Shown here: piece after piece, positions 32,928 to 41,361 of the stretch | Layout of the letters: the number at the start of each line of letters is the position of its first letter | Position numbering within the stretch: the first letter of the stretch is position 1 | DNA from: Sporomusa termitida | Lineage (GTDB): Bacteria > Bacillota > Negativicutes > Sporomusales > Sporomusaceae | DNA length: 64,000 bases | Assembly: GCF_007641255.1 (NCBI RefSeq) | Contig: NZ_CP036259.1 | Location: 372,001-436,000 of the forward strand | Direction of reading: 5' to 3' | Notes under the pieces: generated by a model | Told to the model about the DNA's origin: nothing | Databases searched by the model: none | Seen by the model: the letters and a program-made list of their open reading frames with translations, nothing else | Translations under genes and position numbers: made by a program

Positions 32928-33740
32928 ATGAAAAAAATTGCGTTTTATGGCAAAGGCGGGATTGGGAAATCGACAACCGCTGCCAATGTATCGGCGGCTC
33001 TGGCTGAACAGGGTCAGGCTGTGTGCCAGATTGGCTGTGATCCGAAAAACGATTCTACCAGACTGCTGCTTGGCAGCACGTGCAAGCAAACAGTGCTCGA
33101 TATGGTCAGAAAATATGGTGATGATGTAACCACCAGTCATGTGGTCCATAACGGTTTCCAGGGTGTTAAATGTGTGGAGGCCGGCGGTCCGGAGCCGGGG
33201 GTAGGCTGCGCCGGCCGCGGGATTATTGTCGCTTTGGAGAAGCTTAAAGCCCTGCAGTCGATTGCAGAAGATCATATTATCTTATATGACGTACTGGGCG
33301 ATGTGGTGTGCGGGGGTTTTGCCGTACCCATTCGTGAAGGCTATGCTACGGATATCTATATTGTCTCCTCCGGTGAGTTGATGTCGCTGTATGCTGCCAA
33401 TAATATTGCCAAAGGGGTAGCAAGGTTTGCCGGCCGTGGCCAGGCCCGGCTTGGCGGTATTATTGGCAACAGCCGTAACATCATGCATGAGCAGGCTTTA
33501 TTGGAAGAGTTTGCCGCTAAACTGAATACCCGCCTGGTTGCTTTTATCCCCCGGGAGCAGACTGTTCATCAGGCTGAAATTCGCCGGCAGACTGTTATTG
33601 AATGGAAGCCGGACTCGCCTCAGGCCGCTGTGTACCGGCAACTGGCCACGCTGATCATGGGCAACAGGGAATTGTCTATCCCAACGCCGCTGGAGTTTGA
33701 AGACCTTGAGGAGCTGGTGTTACGCTATGGTGAAGAGTAA
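32928..33740 (+). CDS. NifH/BchL-like nitrogenase-like reductase (Fe protein)
   Basis: A 270-residue homodimeric ATP-dependent Fe protein by family. P-loop YGKGGIGKSTT at residues 7-17; switch I CDPKNDSTR at 37-45; Cys94 in GGPEPGVGCAGRGI and Cys128 in YDVLGDVVCGGF, the two ligands of the intersubunit [4Fe-4S] cluster; DVLGD switch II intact. It would pass electrons to the adjacent NifD/NifK-like pair. AGAGGA precedes the ATG. It is the first gene after riboswitch 10. No other nif genes (E, N, B) are visible, so dinitrogen fixation is not expected. Related reductases act on tetrapyrroles (BchL, CfbC) or thioethers; the B12 control here favours a corrinoid-type substrate, as an inference. Confidence 0.92.
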   Translation: MKKIAFYGKGGIGKSTTAANVSAALAEQGQAVCQIGCDPKNDSTRLLLGSTCKQTVLDMVRKYGDDVTTSHVVHNGFQGVKCVEAGGPEPGVGCAGRGIIVALEKLKALQSIAEDHIILYDVLGDVVCGGFAVPIREGYATDIYIVSSGELMSLYAANNIAKGVARFAGRGQARLGGIIGNSRNIMHEQALLEEFAAKLNTRLVAFIPREQTVHQAEIRRQTVIEWKPDSPQAAVYRQLATLIMGNRELSIPTPLEFEDLEELVLRYGEE

Positions 33741-35022
33741 GCGCCCGGTTGTCTCCCTGAAGAGCGGCTGCAGTTGCAGTATGCCTGGCGTATGGCGGGC
33801 TGTAGCCCACAGCGATGGCGCTGTAGTGATTTTTCACAGTCCTAAAGCCTGTGCCCATATCACCCAGGAGATGGGGCTGGGTATTCATTACCGCCTGGTA
33901 GCCCGGCAGGAATTTGTGCCCGGGCGCTATAGAGCACCACTGATCAGCAGTGAATTAAATGATGAGCATTCGATCTTTGGCGGGGCGGAGCAGCTGCGGG
34001 CGTGCATCAGGTCTGTAGCCGGCCGTTACCGGCCAAGTTATATTGTGATTGCCAGTTCCTGTGTGGCCGGCATCATTGGCGATGATATTGCCGAGGTGGC
34101 CGCTCTGGCTGAACAGGAATTTACTATACCGGTCATTGCTTCCCCCTGCAGCGGGTATTTGGACGGGGAATATCATGCAGGTTATTATCACACGGCCATG
34201 GCTGTGGCCGAACGTTTTATTACTACCCAGCCCACGCTGCCGGACACGGTTACACTTTTGGGTGACCGTGGCGGGCCTGACAGCGAAGATTGCCAGGAAA
34301 TGGAACGACTGCTCCACTATTTTGGCTTAGAGGTCCATGCTCATTTTCCAGGGTATGCCTCGCTTAACGACATGCGGCGGGTGGCCGCATCATCACTGAA
34401 TATCCTGATTGGCGGCAGGGCCCAATCCTATGCCTGGATCCGCAGGCTGGCCGTCGGGCTTGAAGCAAGGAGCGGCACTCCGTTTTTCGACAGAGACCAT
34501 CCGGTAGGCTGGCTAGGGACCACGGCGTGGCTGGCTGAACTGGGAGCATTACTGGCCCGCCCTCAGGCCGCCAGGCAGGCAATTGCGGCTGAACAACAGC
34601 GGTTGCAGGCTGCCGTATTCGAGAGCCGCCGGACCCTGCGCCTAGCCAGGGTTGCGTTAGTTATCGGCCGGCCGCTGCAGTATTTTGAACCAGGCTGGGT
34701 GCTGGAACTACTAGCTCAGGCAGAAATCGAATTAGTGGCTGTTGTCTTATTGCAGGGGCTGACCGGACAGCAGCAGGAAGTATTGCGGCAGGCCCTGCCA
34801 GCGTATACGCAGATACCTGTCTTGCTGCAAAGTCAGGCAGATGCGACTCTCCGTACAGCCGAGCTGGTAATGACTACGCATGAATTAGACGATGAAAACC
34901 TCCGTCAGTTCTTTATACCGGTATTACCGCCTATCGGGGTGAGCGGTTTCCTCAGACAGCTGCAAAAACTGGAGCGTCTGGCCCAGCGCCCGGCCCTGCG
35001 GGGAGGAATATTGTATGGCTGA
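33727..35022 (+). CDS. NifD-like catalytic subunit of a nitrogenase-like complex
   Basis: A 431-residue oxidoreductase/nitrogenase component 1 protein. Cys17 (GCSCSMPG), Cys42 (SPKACAH) and Cys112 (ASSCVAGIIGDD) match the three P-cluster-type cysteines of NifD; an additional Cys15 and Cys141 are present. At the position of the FeMo-cofactor ligand Cys275 of NifD (LVHCYRSMNYI) this protein reads LIGGRAQSYAW, so that cofactor cannot be bound in the normal way. ATG 33727 overlaps the reductase gene by 14 bp; an earlier start at 33697 is possible but has no RBS. The gene product should pair with the next one as an alpha2beta2 complex. Not NifD proper; the closest functional class is uncertain. 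Confidence 0.9.
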   Translation: MVKSKRPVVSLKSGCSCSMPGVWRAVAHSDGAVVIFHSPKACAHITQEMGLGIHYRLVARQEFVPGRYRAPLISSELNDEHSIFGGAEQLRACIRSVAGRYRPSYIVIASSCVAGIIGDDIAEVAALAEQEFTIPVIASPCSGYLDGEYHAGYYHTAMAVAERFITTQPTLPDTVTLLGDRGGPDSEDCQEMERLLHYFGLEVHAHFPGYASLNDMRRVAASSLNILIGGRAQSYAWIRRLAVGLEARSGTPFFDRDHPVGWLGTTAWLAELGALLARPQAARQAIAAEQQRLQAAVFESRRTLRLARVALVIGRPLQYFEPGWVLELLAQAEIELVAVVLLQGLTGQQQEVLRQALPAYTQIPVLLQSQADATLRTAELVMTTHELDDENLRQFFIPVLPPIGVSGFLRQLQKLERLAQRPALRGGILYG

Positions 35023-36307
35023 TCCACAGTGGCATGATGTCCAAAGCTGTTTCAATGCCTGTGCGCTGACCGGGGCGGCGGCGTTTTTTGCCGGTATTGA
35101 GGATGCGGTTATTGTCGGTAACGGCCCATTGTGGTGCTACTTTTATGCCCTCCGGTTTCTGGAGCATTCCTGCCCCGACATTGCCAACCGCTTTTTTTGC
35201 TCACAGGTTGATAATAATGCAGTGATCTACGGTACCGAAGAGGCCCTGCTGGCGACCTTGCAAACTGTCAAGGAGACCACCCGGCCGTCCGTGGTATTTA
35301 TTGAAAGCAGCTGTTCAGTCAGTCTGATCGGCGATGATCTTGCGGCAATTGCCCGGCAGGCCGCTATGCCCTGTCCGGTAATTTGCCTGGAAAGCGGTGG
35401 CTTGAGCGGGGGCTTGCAAGAGGGGTACCGGGCTGCGGCGAAAGCCTATTTTTCAGCAATACCGCTGCCCCAAGGCCTGCCAAGAAAGGCCGGCACCGTT
35501 AATTTGCTGGGGGCAACCTACGGTTACTATAATGCCGTCAGTGACGTACAGGAAATTAAGCGGCTGCTGGGGGCGGCCGGTTATCATGTGCTGGCCTGTC
35601 CGGGGGCAGGTTCCTGCCAGGACGATATAGCGGTGATGGCTCAGGCCGAATTGAACGTTGTCTTACACGCCGAACTGGGGCTGGAAACGGCTTTATTGCT
35701 GCAAGCTCAGTATGGAATTCCTTATGTGGCTGGGCTGCCGCCTTATGGGGTAGAAGGCTCCTGGGACTGGCTCTGTTCGGTCGCGCAGGTTAGCGGCAGG
35801 ACCAAGCAGGCTTTGGCAATCGCCGGCCAGGAGCGGGCTTTGCTGGAGCGCCGGCTGCGCAACGCTACCCAGGAGATGGAGCGTATTTGGGGTGAGATGT
35901 GGTTTAACCAGGTGCTGGTGGCAGCGCCCGCGTCTACCGCCCTGGGGATAGCACAGGCAGTACGGCGGGAATGGGTGGATACCACTAGGCTGACAATCAT
36001 TGCTCAGGGTGGTATTTTGCAGCCACAGATACCGGCCGGTTTAGGCCGGGTAATTGATGCCCAAAAAGACGGCCAGGCCCTGGCAGACTGTCTGAATCAA
36101 CTGACGGCAGGGTTGCTGCTTGCCAGCAGCAATGAGCGGGCCTGGCTGTACCGCAGCCAACAGCAGGCGGTGGTTTACCAGAATATTGCCCTGCCCGTAT
36201 ATGACGAAATCCGGCTCAGCCATCGACCGTTTATGGGCTTGCAGGGAGCCGTTCATCTGCTGGAGTGCTTGTGGGAACGGTATATTGCTGTTTGTCAGCA
36301 CCCTTGA
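35015..36307 (+). CDS. NifK-like subunit of a nitrogenase-like complex
   Basis: A 430-residue component 1 protein. Cys16 (or Cys12) in QSCFNACALTG, Cys41 in GNGPLWCY and Cys100 in ESSCSVSLIGDD correspond to the cluster-binding cysteines of NifK/BchB; Cys53 and Cys62 are extra. It overlaps the NifD-like gene by eight bases, so the pair is translationally coupled. Having two distinct subunits separates it from CfbD (a homomeric catalytic component in F430 synthesis) and resembles BchN/BchB or NifDK. GGGGAGGAATATT precedes the ATG. Cytoplasmic, expected to bind an Fe-S cluster with its partner. Confidence 0.88.
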   Translation: MADPQWHDVQSCFNACALTGAAAFFAGIEDAVIVGNGPLWCYFYALRFLEHSCPDIANRFFCSQVDNNAVIYGTEEALLATLQTVKETTRPSVVFIESSCSVSLIGDDLAAIARQAAMPCPVICLESGGLSGGLQEGYRAAAKAYFSAIPLPQGLPRKAGTVNLLGATYGYYNAVSDVQEIKRLLGAAGYHVLACPGAGSCQDDIAVMAQAELNVVLHAELGLETALLLQAQYGIPYVAGLPPYGVEGSWDWLCSVAQVSGRTKQALAIAGQERALLERRLRNATQEMERIWGEMWFNQVLVAAPASTALGIAQAVRREWVDTTRLTIIAQGGILQPQIPAGLGRVIDAQKDGQALADCLNQLTAGLLLASSNERAWLYRSQQQAVVYQNIALPVYDEIRLSHRPFMGLQGAVHLLECLWERYIAVCQHP

Positions 36308-36406
36308 TCGGTGATAATTAGGAAAAAGAGGGCGAATATGAAGGACCAGCCGCATTGCAACCCGGAAGATGTTATAGTAATTGACAGGAAGAAAGGTGAG
36401 CGGACC

Positions 36407-37147
36407 ATGATGCAGGATATCGGGACCGTTTTTTGGCGGGACTGGATTGTGCTTTACCGGCGCATCGGTGCTTTTATCTTATCCCGGATGGTTGCACCTG
36501 TACTCTATCTGGTGGCCTTTGGCTGGGGTATGGGCCGCAGTATCCAGGTCAGTCAGGGCAGTTACATGGATTTTATTGTCCCCGGAATCCTGGCGCTAAA
36601 TTCCATGAATATTAGTTTTAACTCTGTGGGCGGGCCACTGCATACCGGCAGGCTGTATCACAAGACTTTAGAAGAGTATCTGGTAGCTCCTATCAGCTCC
36701 TTGTCTTTTGTTTTGGGGAAAATTGCCGCCGGTGTTGTGCGGGGGCTGATATCGTCAGTCATTATTGTTGCTTTGGCCTGGCTTTTTGGGGCCAAGGTTG
36801 CTGTTAACGGCATGTTTATTCTTATTTTGATGCTGAATTGTATTGTTTTTTCCGCTCTGGGTTTTGTCGTGGCCATGTTGATTGACTCGCATGAGGACAT
36901 GGGTAATTTCAGCACATATGTGCTGCTGCCTATGTCGTTTTTATGTGCTACTTTTTTTAGCACCGACAAACTCCCGGCTGTGGTCCGCTGGCTGTTGGAG
37001 CTTTTGCCGCTGACGCATGCCAGTGCCGCTTTGCGGGCTATTACCTATGGCGGTGAGCCGGCCGGGGTTTCCTGGCTGGTGCTAGGCAGCTATGCTGTGA
37101 TATTGCTGGGGGTCAGTGTCTGGACAATGGAAAAGGTACGGGAGTAA
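36407..37147 (+). CDS. ABC-2 type (NodJ/DrrB-like) transporter permease
   Basis: An inner-membrane protein of about 246 residues with six predicted spans. It has the ABC-2 features of this family: early WRDWIVLYRR, the conserved FIVPGILALNSM segment after span 2, a central ISSLSFVLGKIAAGVVRGLI, and SFLCATFFSTDKLPAVVRWLLELLPLTHA near the end. Two starts are plausible: 36407 (GAAAGGTGAG upstream) and 36338 with a 23-residue N-terminal extension. It would export something, using an ATPase made elsewhere. The ABC ATPase at 42844 in the same operon is the only unpaired candidate. Sits directly after the nitrogenase-like genes. Confidence 0.85.
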   Translation: MMQDIGTVFWRDWIVLYRRIGAFILSRMVAPVLYLVAFGWGMGRSIQVSQGSYMDFIVPGILALNSMNISFNSVGGPLHTGRLYHKTLEEYLVAPISSLSFVLGKIAAGVVRGLISSVIIVALAWLFGAKVAVNGMFILILMLNCIVFSALGFVVAMLIDSHEDMGNFSTYVLLPMSFLCATFFSTDKLPAVVRWLLELLPLTHASAALRAITYGGEPAGVSWLVLGSYAVILLGVSVWTMEKVRE

Positions 37148-37156
37148 AAGAAACTT

Positions 37157-38809
37157 ATGAAATTAACAGCATTGCTCAGTTTATGTCTCATCGCCCTTTG
37201 CCTGCTGCCACCATTAGGCGCAGGGCAAACAGGTGACGATGTTACTATTTCGTTGCAGGTACCTTACTATTTGGGGAAACCGCGGGAAGGTGTCGGGCCG
37301 GGGAGTCAGCTGCAGGCCTTGTACAGCATAGAAAATCGCAGCCAGGCTGCGGTTGCGGCCACAATTTCAATCAAGCTGCCGCCCGGGTTTGCTCTAGCCG
37401 ACAGGTCAACTGTCTGGCAGGTGGAACAATACCCGGAGGGGGATATTCTGCAGCGGCATATTGACTTAGCCGGCGGCTACAGCCAGTGGTTCGATTTATT
37501 GACAATCCAGGCTGCGGCAGACATTATACCCGGTACATATGCTATCATCATCAGCGATGGCCGGCAGACCCGGCAGGTACCGGTTACAGTAGTTACAACA
37601 GGCCGTAAGCTTGGCAATGAGCCGCCAGTTATTGAAGAAATTATCCTGCCGCTGGACCGGGATGGCAAAAATGACGAGCGATTATCGCGCAATACCCTGG
37701 TCATGCGTGACAAAAGCTGGGATTATTATAAAAATATCATCAATGGTAAAGGGGCCTCCAATCTGGAGGTCGAGGCGCTGCATCCGCTTACTCATATGCG
37801 GCTTATTGTCAAAAATCCGTCTGAACAGCAAAAACTGGTGGTTATTACTGCCCGCTTGCATGATGCTCATAGCCGTGAGCCGGTGTCCGGCCTGTTTACA
37901 CCGGGAACAACCGGTGAGGATAAGGATGCCGGCTCACTGGGCGGGCATGAGGACAAGCTGGTCGCTTTTGCGGCGCTCACCGGTGAGCCGAGGCAGACTG
38001 TTCAACTGCCTGTTTATATGAACGAGCAGGCGCTGGCAGGGGGGCAGTACATCCTGCGAGTGGTTATGGAAGATGAGTTTGCGCCGCCGGTGGTGCAGGA
38101 AACAGTGATTACTGTTGTTAAAAAGGATTGGAAAGCCCTGGCTGTTATTGGCGGGGCGGCAGTCATTTTACTGGCAGCGCTGCTGCTGGCTGTCAGGCGC
38201 GTCAGATCTGTCCTGGCAACGCTCAAAACCCGCTGGCTGGTGACGGTGGCCTTATTTGGGGCGGCGGCGTTTGCGGTTGTTACGGTGCCGTCAACGCTGC
38301 TCAATGATTTCTTTCATATCCTGATGGGGCCTTTCGGGTTTCTTGTTACCGGCTTATTTCACAGTATTATGTTGTATATGATGATCATAGCGCTGGTTAT
38401 ACTCATTCCCCGGCCGGGGGTTATTGCCCTGATGATTATTGTGCGCCTCCTGCTGGGAATGCTGGCCTTCGGGCAGGTTTCACCGATCAGTTTATTGTCC
38501 TATGGGATTAATGCCCTGTTACTGGAAACGCTGCTGTACAGCAGCGGGCTGTACAGCCACCTGCAGTCGACTGATGCTGCAGCCGGCCTGAACTGGCAGA
38601 AGGTTGCCTGCCTGGCCTTGATCTGCGGGGTTGCCGACAGTATTGCGACCTATGTCACTCTGCAGGGCCTGTCGGTATTGTACCGGATGTATTATGCCGA
38701 CTGGTATATTTATCTGCTGTTACTGATCAACGGCTTCTTATATACAGCAATTGGTGCGGTCTGCGGCGTACGGCTTGGCAGCCGCTTATGCCGGGTAGGG
38801 GGGGACTGA
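37157..38809 (+). CDS. Exported beta-rich domain fused to an ECF S-component-like (YkoE-like) membrane domain
   Basis: A 550-residue protein. A signal peptide (LLSLCLIALCLLPPLGAGQ) leads into an extracytoplasmic beta-rich region, about 25-320, with Ig/NEW-type motifs (YSIENRSQAAVAATISIKLPPGFALA, a second repeat near 195-320 with IVKNPSEQQKLVVIT). From residue 325 on there are about seven membrane spans. The segment IPRPGVIALMIIVRLLLGMLAFGQ resembles the S component of YkoEDC-type energy-coupling-factor transporters. The two following genes are the fused ECF ATPase and EcfT, so this is most likely the substrate-binding unit, with a periplasmic capture domain added. Domain fusion and substrate are inference. 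Confidence 0.7.
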   Translation: MKLTALLSLCLIALCLLPPLGAGQTGDDVTISLQVPYYLGKPREGVGPGSQLQALYSIENRSQAAVAATISIKLPPGFALADRSTVWQVEQYPEGDILQRHIDLAGGYSQWFDLLTIQAAADIIPGTYAIIISDGRQTRQVPVTVVTTGRKLGNEPPVIEEIILPLDRDGKNDERLSRNTLVMRDKSWDYYKNIINGKGASNLEVEALHPLTHMRLIVKNPSEQQKLVVITARLHDAHSREPVSGLFTPGTTGEDKDAGSLGGHEDKLVAFAALTGEPRQTVQLPVYMNEQALAGGQYILRVVMEDEFAPPVVQETVITVVKKDWKALAVIGGAAVILLAALLLAVRRVRSVLATLKTRWLVTVALFGAAAFAVVTVPSTLLNDFFHILMGPFGFLVTGLFHSIMLYMMIIALVILIPRPGVIALMIIVRLLLGMLAFGQVSPISLLSYGINALLLETLLYSSGLYSHLQSTDAAAGLNWQKVACLALICGVADSIATYVTLQGLSVLYRMYYADWYIYLLLLINGFLYTAIGAVCGVRLGSRLCRVGGD

Positions 38810-38812
38810 AAG

Positions 38813-40504
38813 ATGCAGGCTTTTGTGGAATGGCAGAATGTAACCTTTACTTATAAACATGCGAGTCAGCCCAGTGTCGATCAGTTCAGCCTGCAGGTTG
38901 CGGCCGGTGACTTCGTATTGATTACCGGTTCGACAGGCTGTGGCAAAAGTACATTGTTAAAAATGCTTAACGGTCTTATCCCGGAAGAAAGCGGCGGGGT
39001 GTTGTGCGGTACTGTGCTGGTGAATAGGCAGGACACCCGCCAGCTTAGTGTTACCCAGCTGAGCCGGACGGTGGGAATGGTGTTTCAAAGCCCGGAGGAT
39101 CAGATTTTTTCGACCACGGTGTATGATGAAACTGCTTTTGTTTTGGAGAATATGGGCATGGCTGCTGCTGATATTAACCACCGGGTTGATGAGGCCCTGG
39201 CGCTGGTGGGGCTGCTCAATAAACGGGAAGCCAGTGTGCATGCCTTATCAGGCGGGCAAAAACAGCGGCTGGCTGTAGCCTCGGTATTGGCTGCCAGGCC
39301 AGCTATTCTGGCCCTGGATGAACCTATCAGCCAGCTTGATCCCCGGGGAGCTACTGAATTGCTGGCCGTACTGGAGAAAATCAACCGGGAACTTGGTATT
39401 ACTATTATTCTGGTGGAACACCGCCTGCATGAGGTTATGCCACTGTGTAACCGGGTTGTTGTTATGGATGCGGGAAAACTACTGTGGGAGGGTACGAGAG
39501 CGGCGGCGTTTGGCTGTCCGGAGCTGTTTGCCGGCCATGGTCTCAGGGTACCGCAGCCGGTGGATATATGCCGGCGGCTGGGGCTGGTATCCTCGTCGGC
39601 CGGGGTGGAGGAGGCTGTAGCCGCTATCCGGCGGCGGTATCATGTGCCGGCAGTGGCAGGAACGGCGTGTATACCGGCAGCAACCGGCAGCGGTTCGGAG
39701 CCTGCTATGGAGATTCAGAATTTGTCTTTTTGGTATGAGCAAAGCCCGCAACCGGTCCTGGATCATATTGACCTGTTTATTCCCCGGGGGCAGTTTGTTG
39801 CTCTTATGGGCAACAATGGGGCCGGGAAATCAACCTTGCTACAACAGATAGGGGGCCTGCTGACACCACGGCAGGGGACCGTGCGGGTGTTAGGCCAGCC
39901 CCTGGCCGCCGTACGCCGCCAGGTGGGGATGGTACTGCAAAATCCTGACCTGATGCTGTTTAACAGTACGGTAGCCGAAGAGGTGGCCTTTGCTCCCAGG
40001 CAGCAGCAGGCAGGAAATGGTCTTACGCCTTATTGCCGGGAACTTATATTGAAAATGGGGTTAAACGGCCGCGAAGAAGAATTCCCGCTGGCTCTTAGCC
40101 GCGGCCAGCGCCTGCGGTTGGCCCTGGCAGCCGTATTGTCTTGCCGGCCGGCGGTATTACTGCTCGATGAGCCGACAACAGGACAGGATATCGGTCATAT
40201 TGAAGATATTATTGTTTTGCTGAAAGAGTATGTGGTTCAGGGAGGAACAGTGGTGTTTTGTACTCATGACACCGAGGTTGCCGCCGGTCATGCCGACCGG
40301 GTTATTGTTCTGTGCCAGGGGCGCCTGACTGCGGACGGGCCGCCGGCCGTAGTCTTCAATCAGGATGCTATGCTGCGCCGGGCGGGTTTGAAGCCGCCGG
40401 CTGCTTTGCTGGTGGCGCGGCAACTGTATGGCGGTGTGGCCATGGGGGTAGAGGAGGTGGTGCGGTATGTCCGTCAGGGATGTCTGGGAAGCAACGCCGG
40501 GTGA
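38813..40504 (+). CDS. ECF transporter ATPase, fused EcfA-EcfA' (YkoD/CbiO-like)
   Basis: A 563-residue double ABC ATPase. The first domain has Walker A GSTGCGKST near 39-47 and the ECF Q-loop QSPEDQIFSTTVYDETAF, with LSGGQKQRLAVASVLA. The second has Walker A GNNGAGKST near 333-341, QNPDLMLFNSTVAEEVAF, and LSRGQRLRLALAAVL. Both keep Walker B aspartates (LALDEPISQLD, LLLDEPTTGQD). It energises the ECF importer made with the preceding S-like protein and EcfT that follows. The start is three bases after the previous stop and the end overlaps EcfT by 38 bp, so the three are coupled. Confidence 0.93.
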   Translation: MQAFVEWQNVTFTYKHASQPSVDQFSLQVAAGDFVLITGSTGCGKSTLLKMLNGLIPEESGGVLCGTVLVNRQDTRQLSVTQLSRTVGMVFQSPEDQIFSTTVYDETAFVLENMGMAAADINHRVDEALALVGLLNKREASVHALSGGQKQRLAVASVLAARPAILALDEPISQLDPRGATELLAVLEKINRELGITIILVEHRLHEVMPLCNRVVVMDAGKLLWEGTRAAAFGCPELFAGHGLRVPQPVDICRRLGLVSSSAGVEEAVAAIRRRYHVPAVAGTACIPAATGSGSEPAMEIQNLSFWYEQSPQPVLDHIDLFIPRGQFVALMGNNGAGKSTLLQQIGGLLTPRQGTVRVLGQPLAAVRRQVGMVLQNPDLMLFNSTVAEEVAFAPRQQQAGNGLTPYCRELILKMGLNGREEEFPLALSRGQRLRLALAAVLSCRPAVLLLDEPTTGQDIGHIEDIIVLLKEYVVQGGTVVFCTHDTEVAAGHADRVIVLCQGRLTADGPPAVVFNQDAMLRRAGLKPPAALLVARQLYGGVAMGVEEVVRYVRQGCLGSNAG

Positions 40505-41354
40505 TACCCTGGTGCATAAACTTGATGTCCGGACTAAAGTAGTGTTGTTAGCCGGGTTTGCAGTAGCCGTGATCCTGATTGACAGTCCCCGTACCTTATA
40601 TTTGTTGTTTTGCCTGACATTGGCCCTGCACATCCTGGCCCGGTCAAGCGTGCCGCGGTGGCGGATCCTGATTATTTTTGTCCTGCTGGGTTTATGGGGA
40701 TCAATGGTCAGTCAGGCGTTGTTTTATTCCCGCGAGCCAAGAACCATTGTGGCGTGCCTTATACCGCCGTCCCTGCCGGTGCTCGGGACTTTGACCGGCG
40801 GCGTGTTTGTCTACCGCGAGGGACTGGAGTATGGCGCCGTCCAGGCATTGCGCTCGGCGAGTATGCTGTCGTTGGGGTTGCTGTTGAGCTGGACGTCAGA
40901 TCCCCGGCAGTTGCTTAAGAGTTTTGTCTCCTGGAGAATGCCGTATGAGCTGGCCTTTATGCTGATCAGCGGCCTGCGTTTTCTGCCGGTTATTTTTCAG
41001 GAAACTGCCGTTGTCCTGACTGCCCAGCGGCTGCGGGGGTTTGAGCCGTTAAAGGCATTAGTGCCCCGCCGGCTGATTCAAACTGCCTTTCAGACCCTCT
41101 TTCCGATTCTGGCGAGGACGCTGCGGCGGGCAGCAACCCTGGCGGCCTCGGTTGAAAGCCGTGGTTTCGGACGGGAAGCGCGGGTTACGGAAATAAAGCA
41201 GTGGCCGGCAAGTGAACAGAGGTTATGTCTGGGGGTTTTTACCGCAATTATCCTTCTGCTGGGACTAAAAATTCTGGATGTGTTGCAGTTTAACGGCCTG
41301 TTTTTTATTCCGGCCTGGCGTGACCTGTATGATGTAATGAAAGTATGGATGTGA
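40467..41354 (+). CDS. ECF transporter transmembrane coupling protein EcfT (YkoC/CbiQ-like)
   Basis: A 295-residue membrane protein. The N terminus HKLDVRTKVVLLAGFAVAVIL is the EcfT signature, and the cytoplasmic coupling helices carry the Ala-Arg-Gly type motifs TAQRLRGFE (residues ~180-190) and VESRGFGRE (near 230). It links the double ATPase to the S component. GGAGG lies 9 bp upstream of the ATG, inside the ATPase gene. In the B12 context a cobalt, corrinoid or other B12-related substrate is plausible; dedicated CbiM/CbiN cobalt subunits are not present. Confidence 0.92.
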   Translation: MSVRDVWEATPGDTLVHKLDVRTKVVLLAGFAVAVILIDSPRTLYLLFCLTLALHILARSSVPRWRILIIFVLLGLWGSMVSQALFYSREPRTIVACLIPPSLPVLGTLTGGVFVYREGLEYGAVQALRSASMLSLGLLLSWTSDPRQLLKSFVSWRMPYELAFMLISGLRFLPVIFQETAVVLTAQRLRGFEPLKALVPRRLIQTAFQTLFPILARTLRRAATLAASVESRGFGREARVTEIKQWPASEQRLCLGVFTAIILLLGLKILDVLQFNGLFFIPAWRDLYDVMKVWM

Positions 41355-41361
41355 AATATAC

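Noticed and set aside
32928-36307. A true nitrogenase nifHDK cluster
   Set aside because: The FeMo-cofactor cysteine is missing in the NifD-like protein, the subunits are short, and no nifE, nifN or nifB is present.
37157-38809. NPCBM/carbohydrate-binding surface protein
   Set aside because: The C-terminal third is strongly polytopic and is followed by ECF ATPase and EcfT genes.
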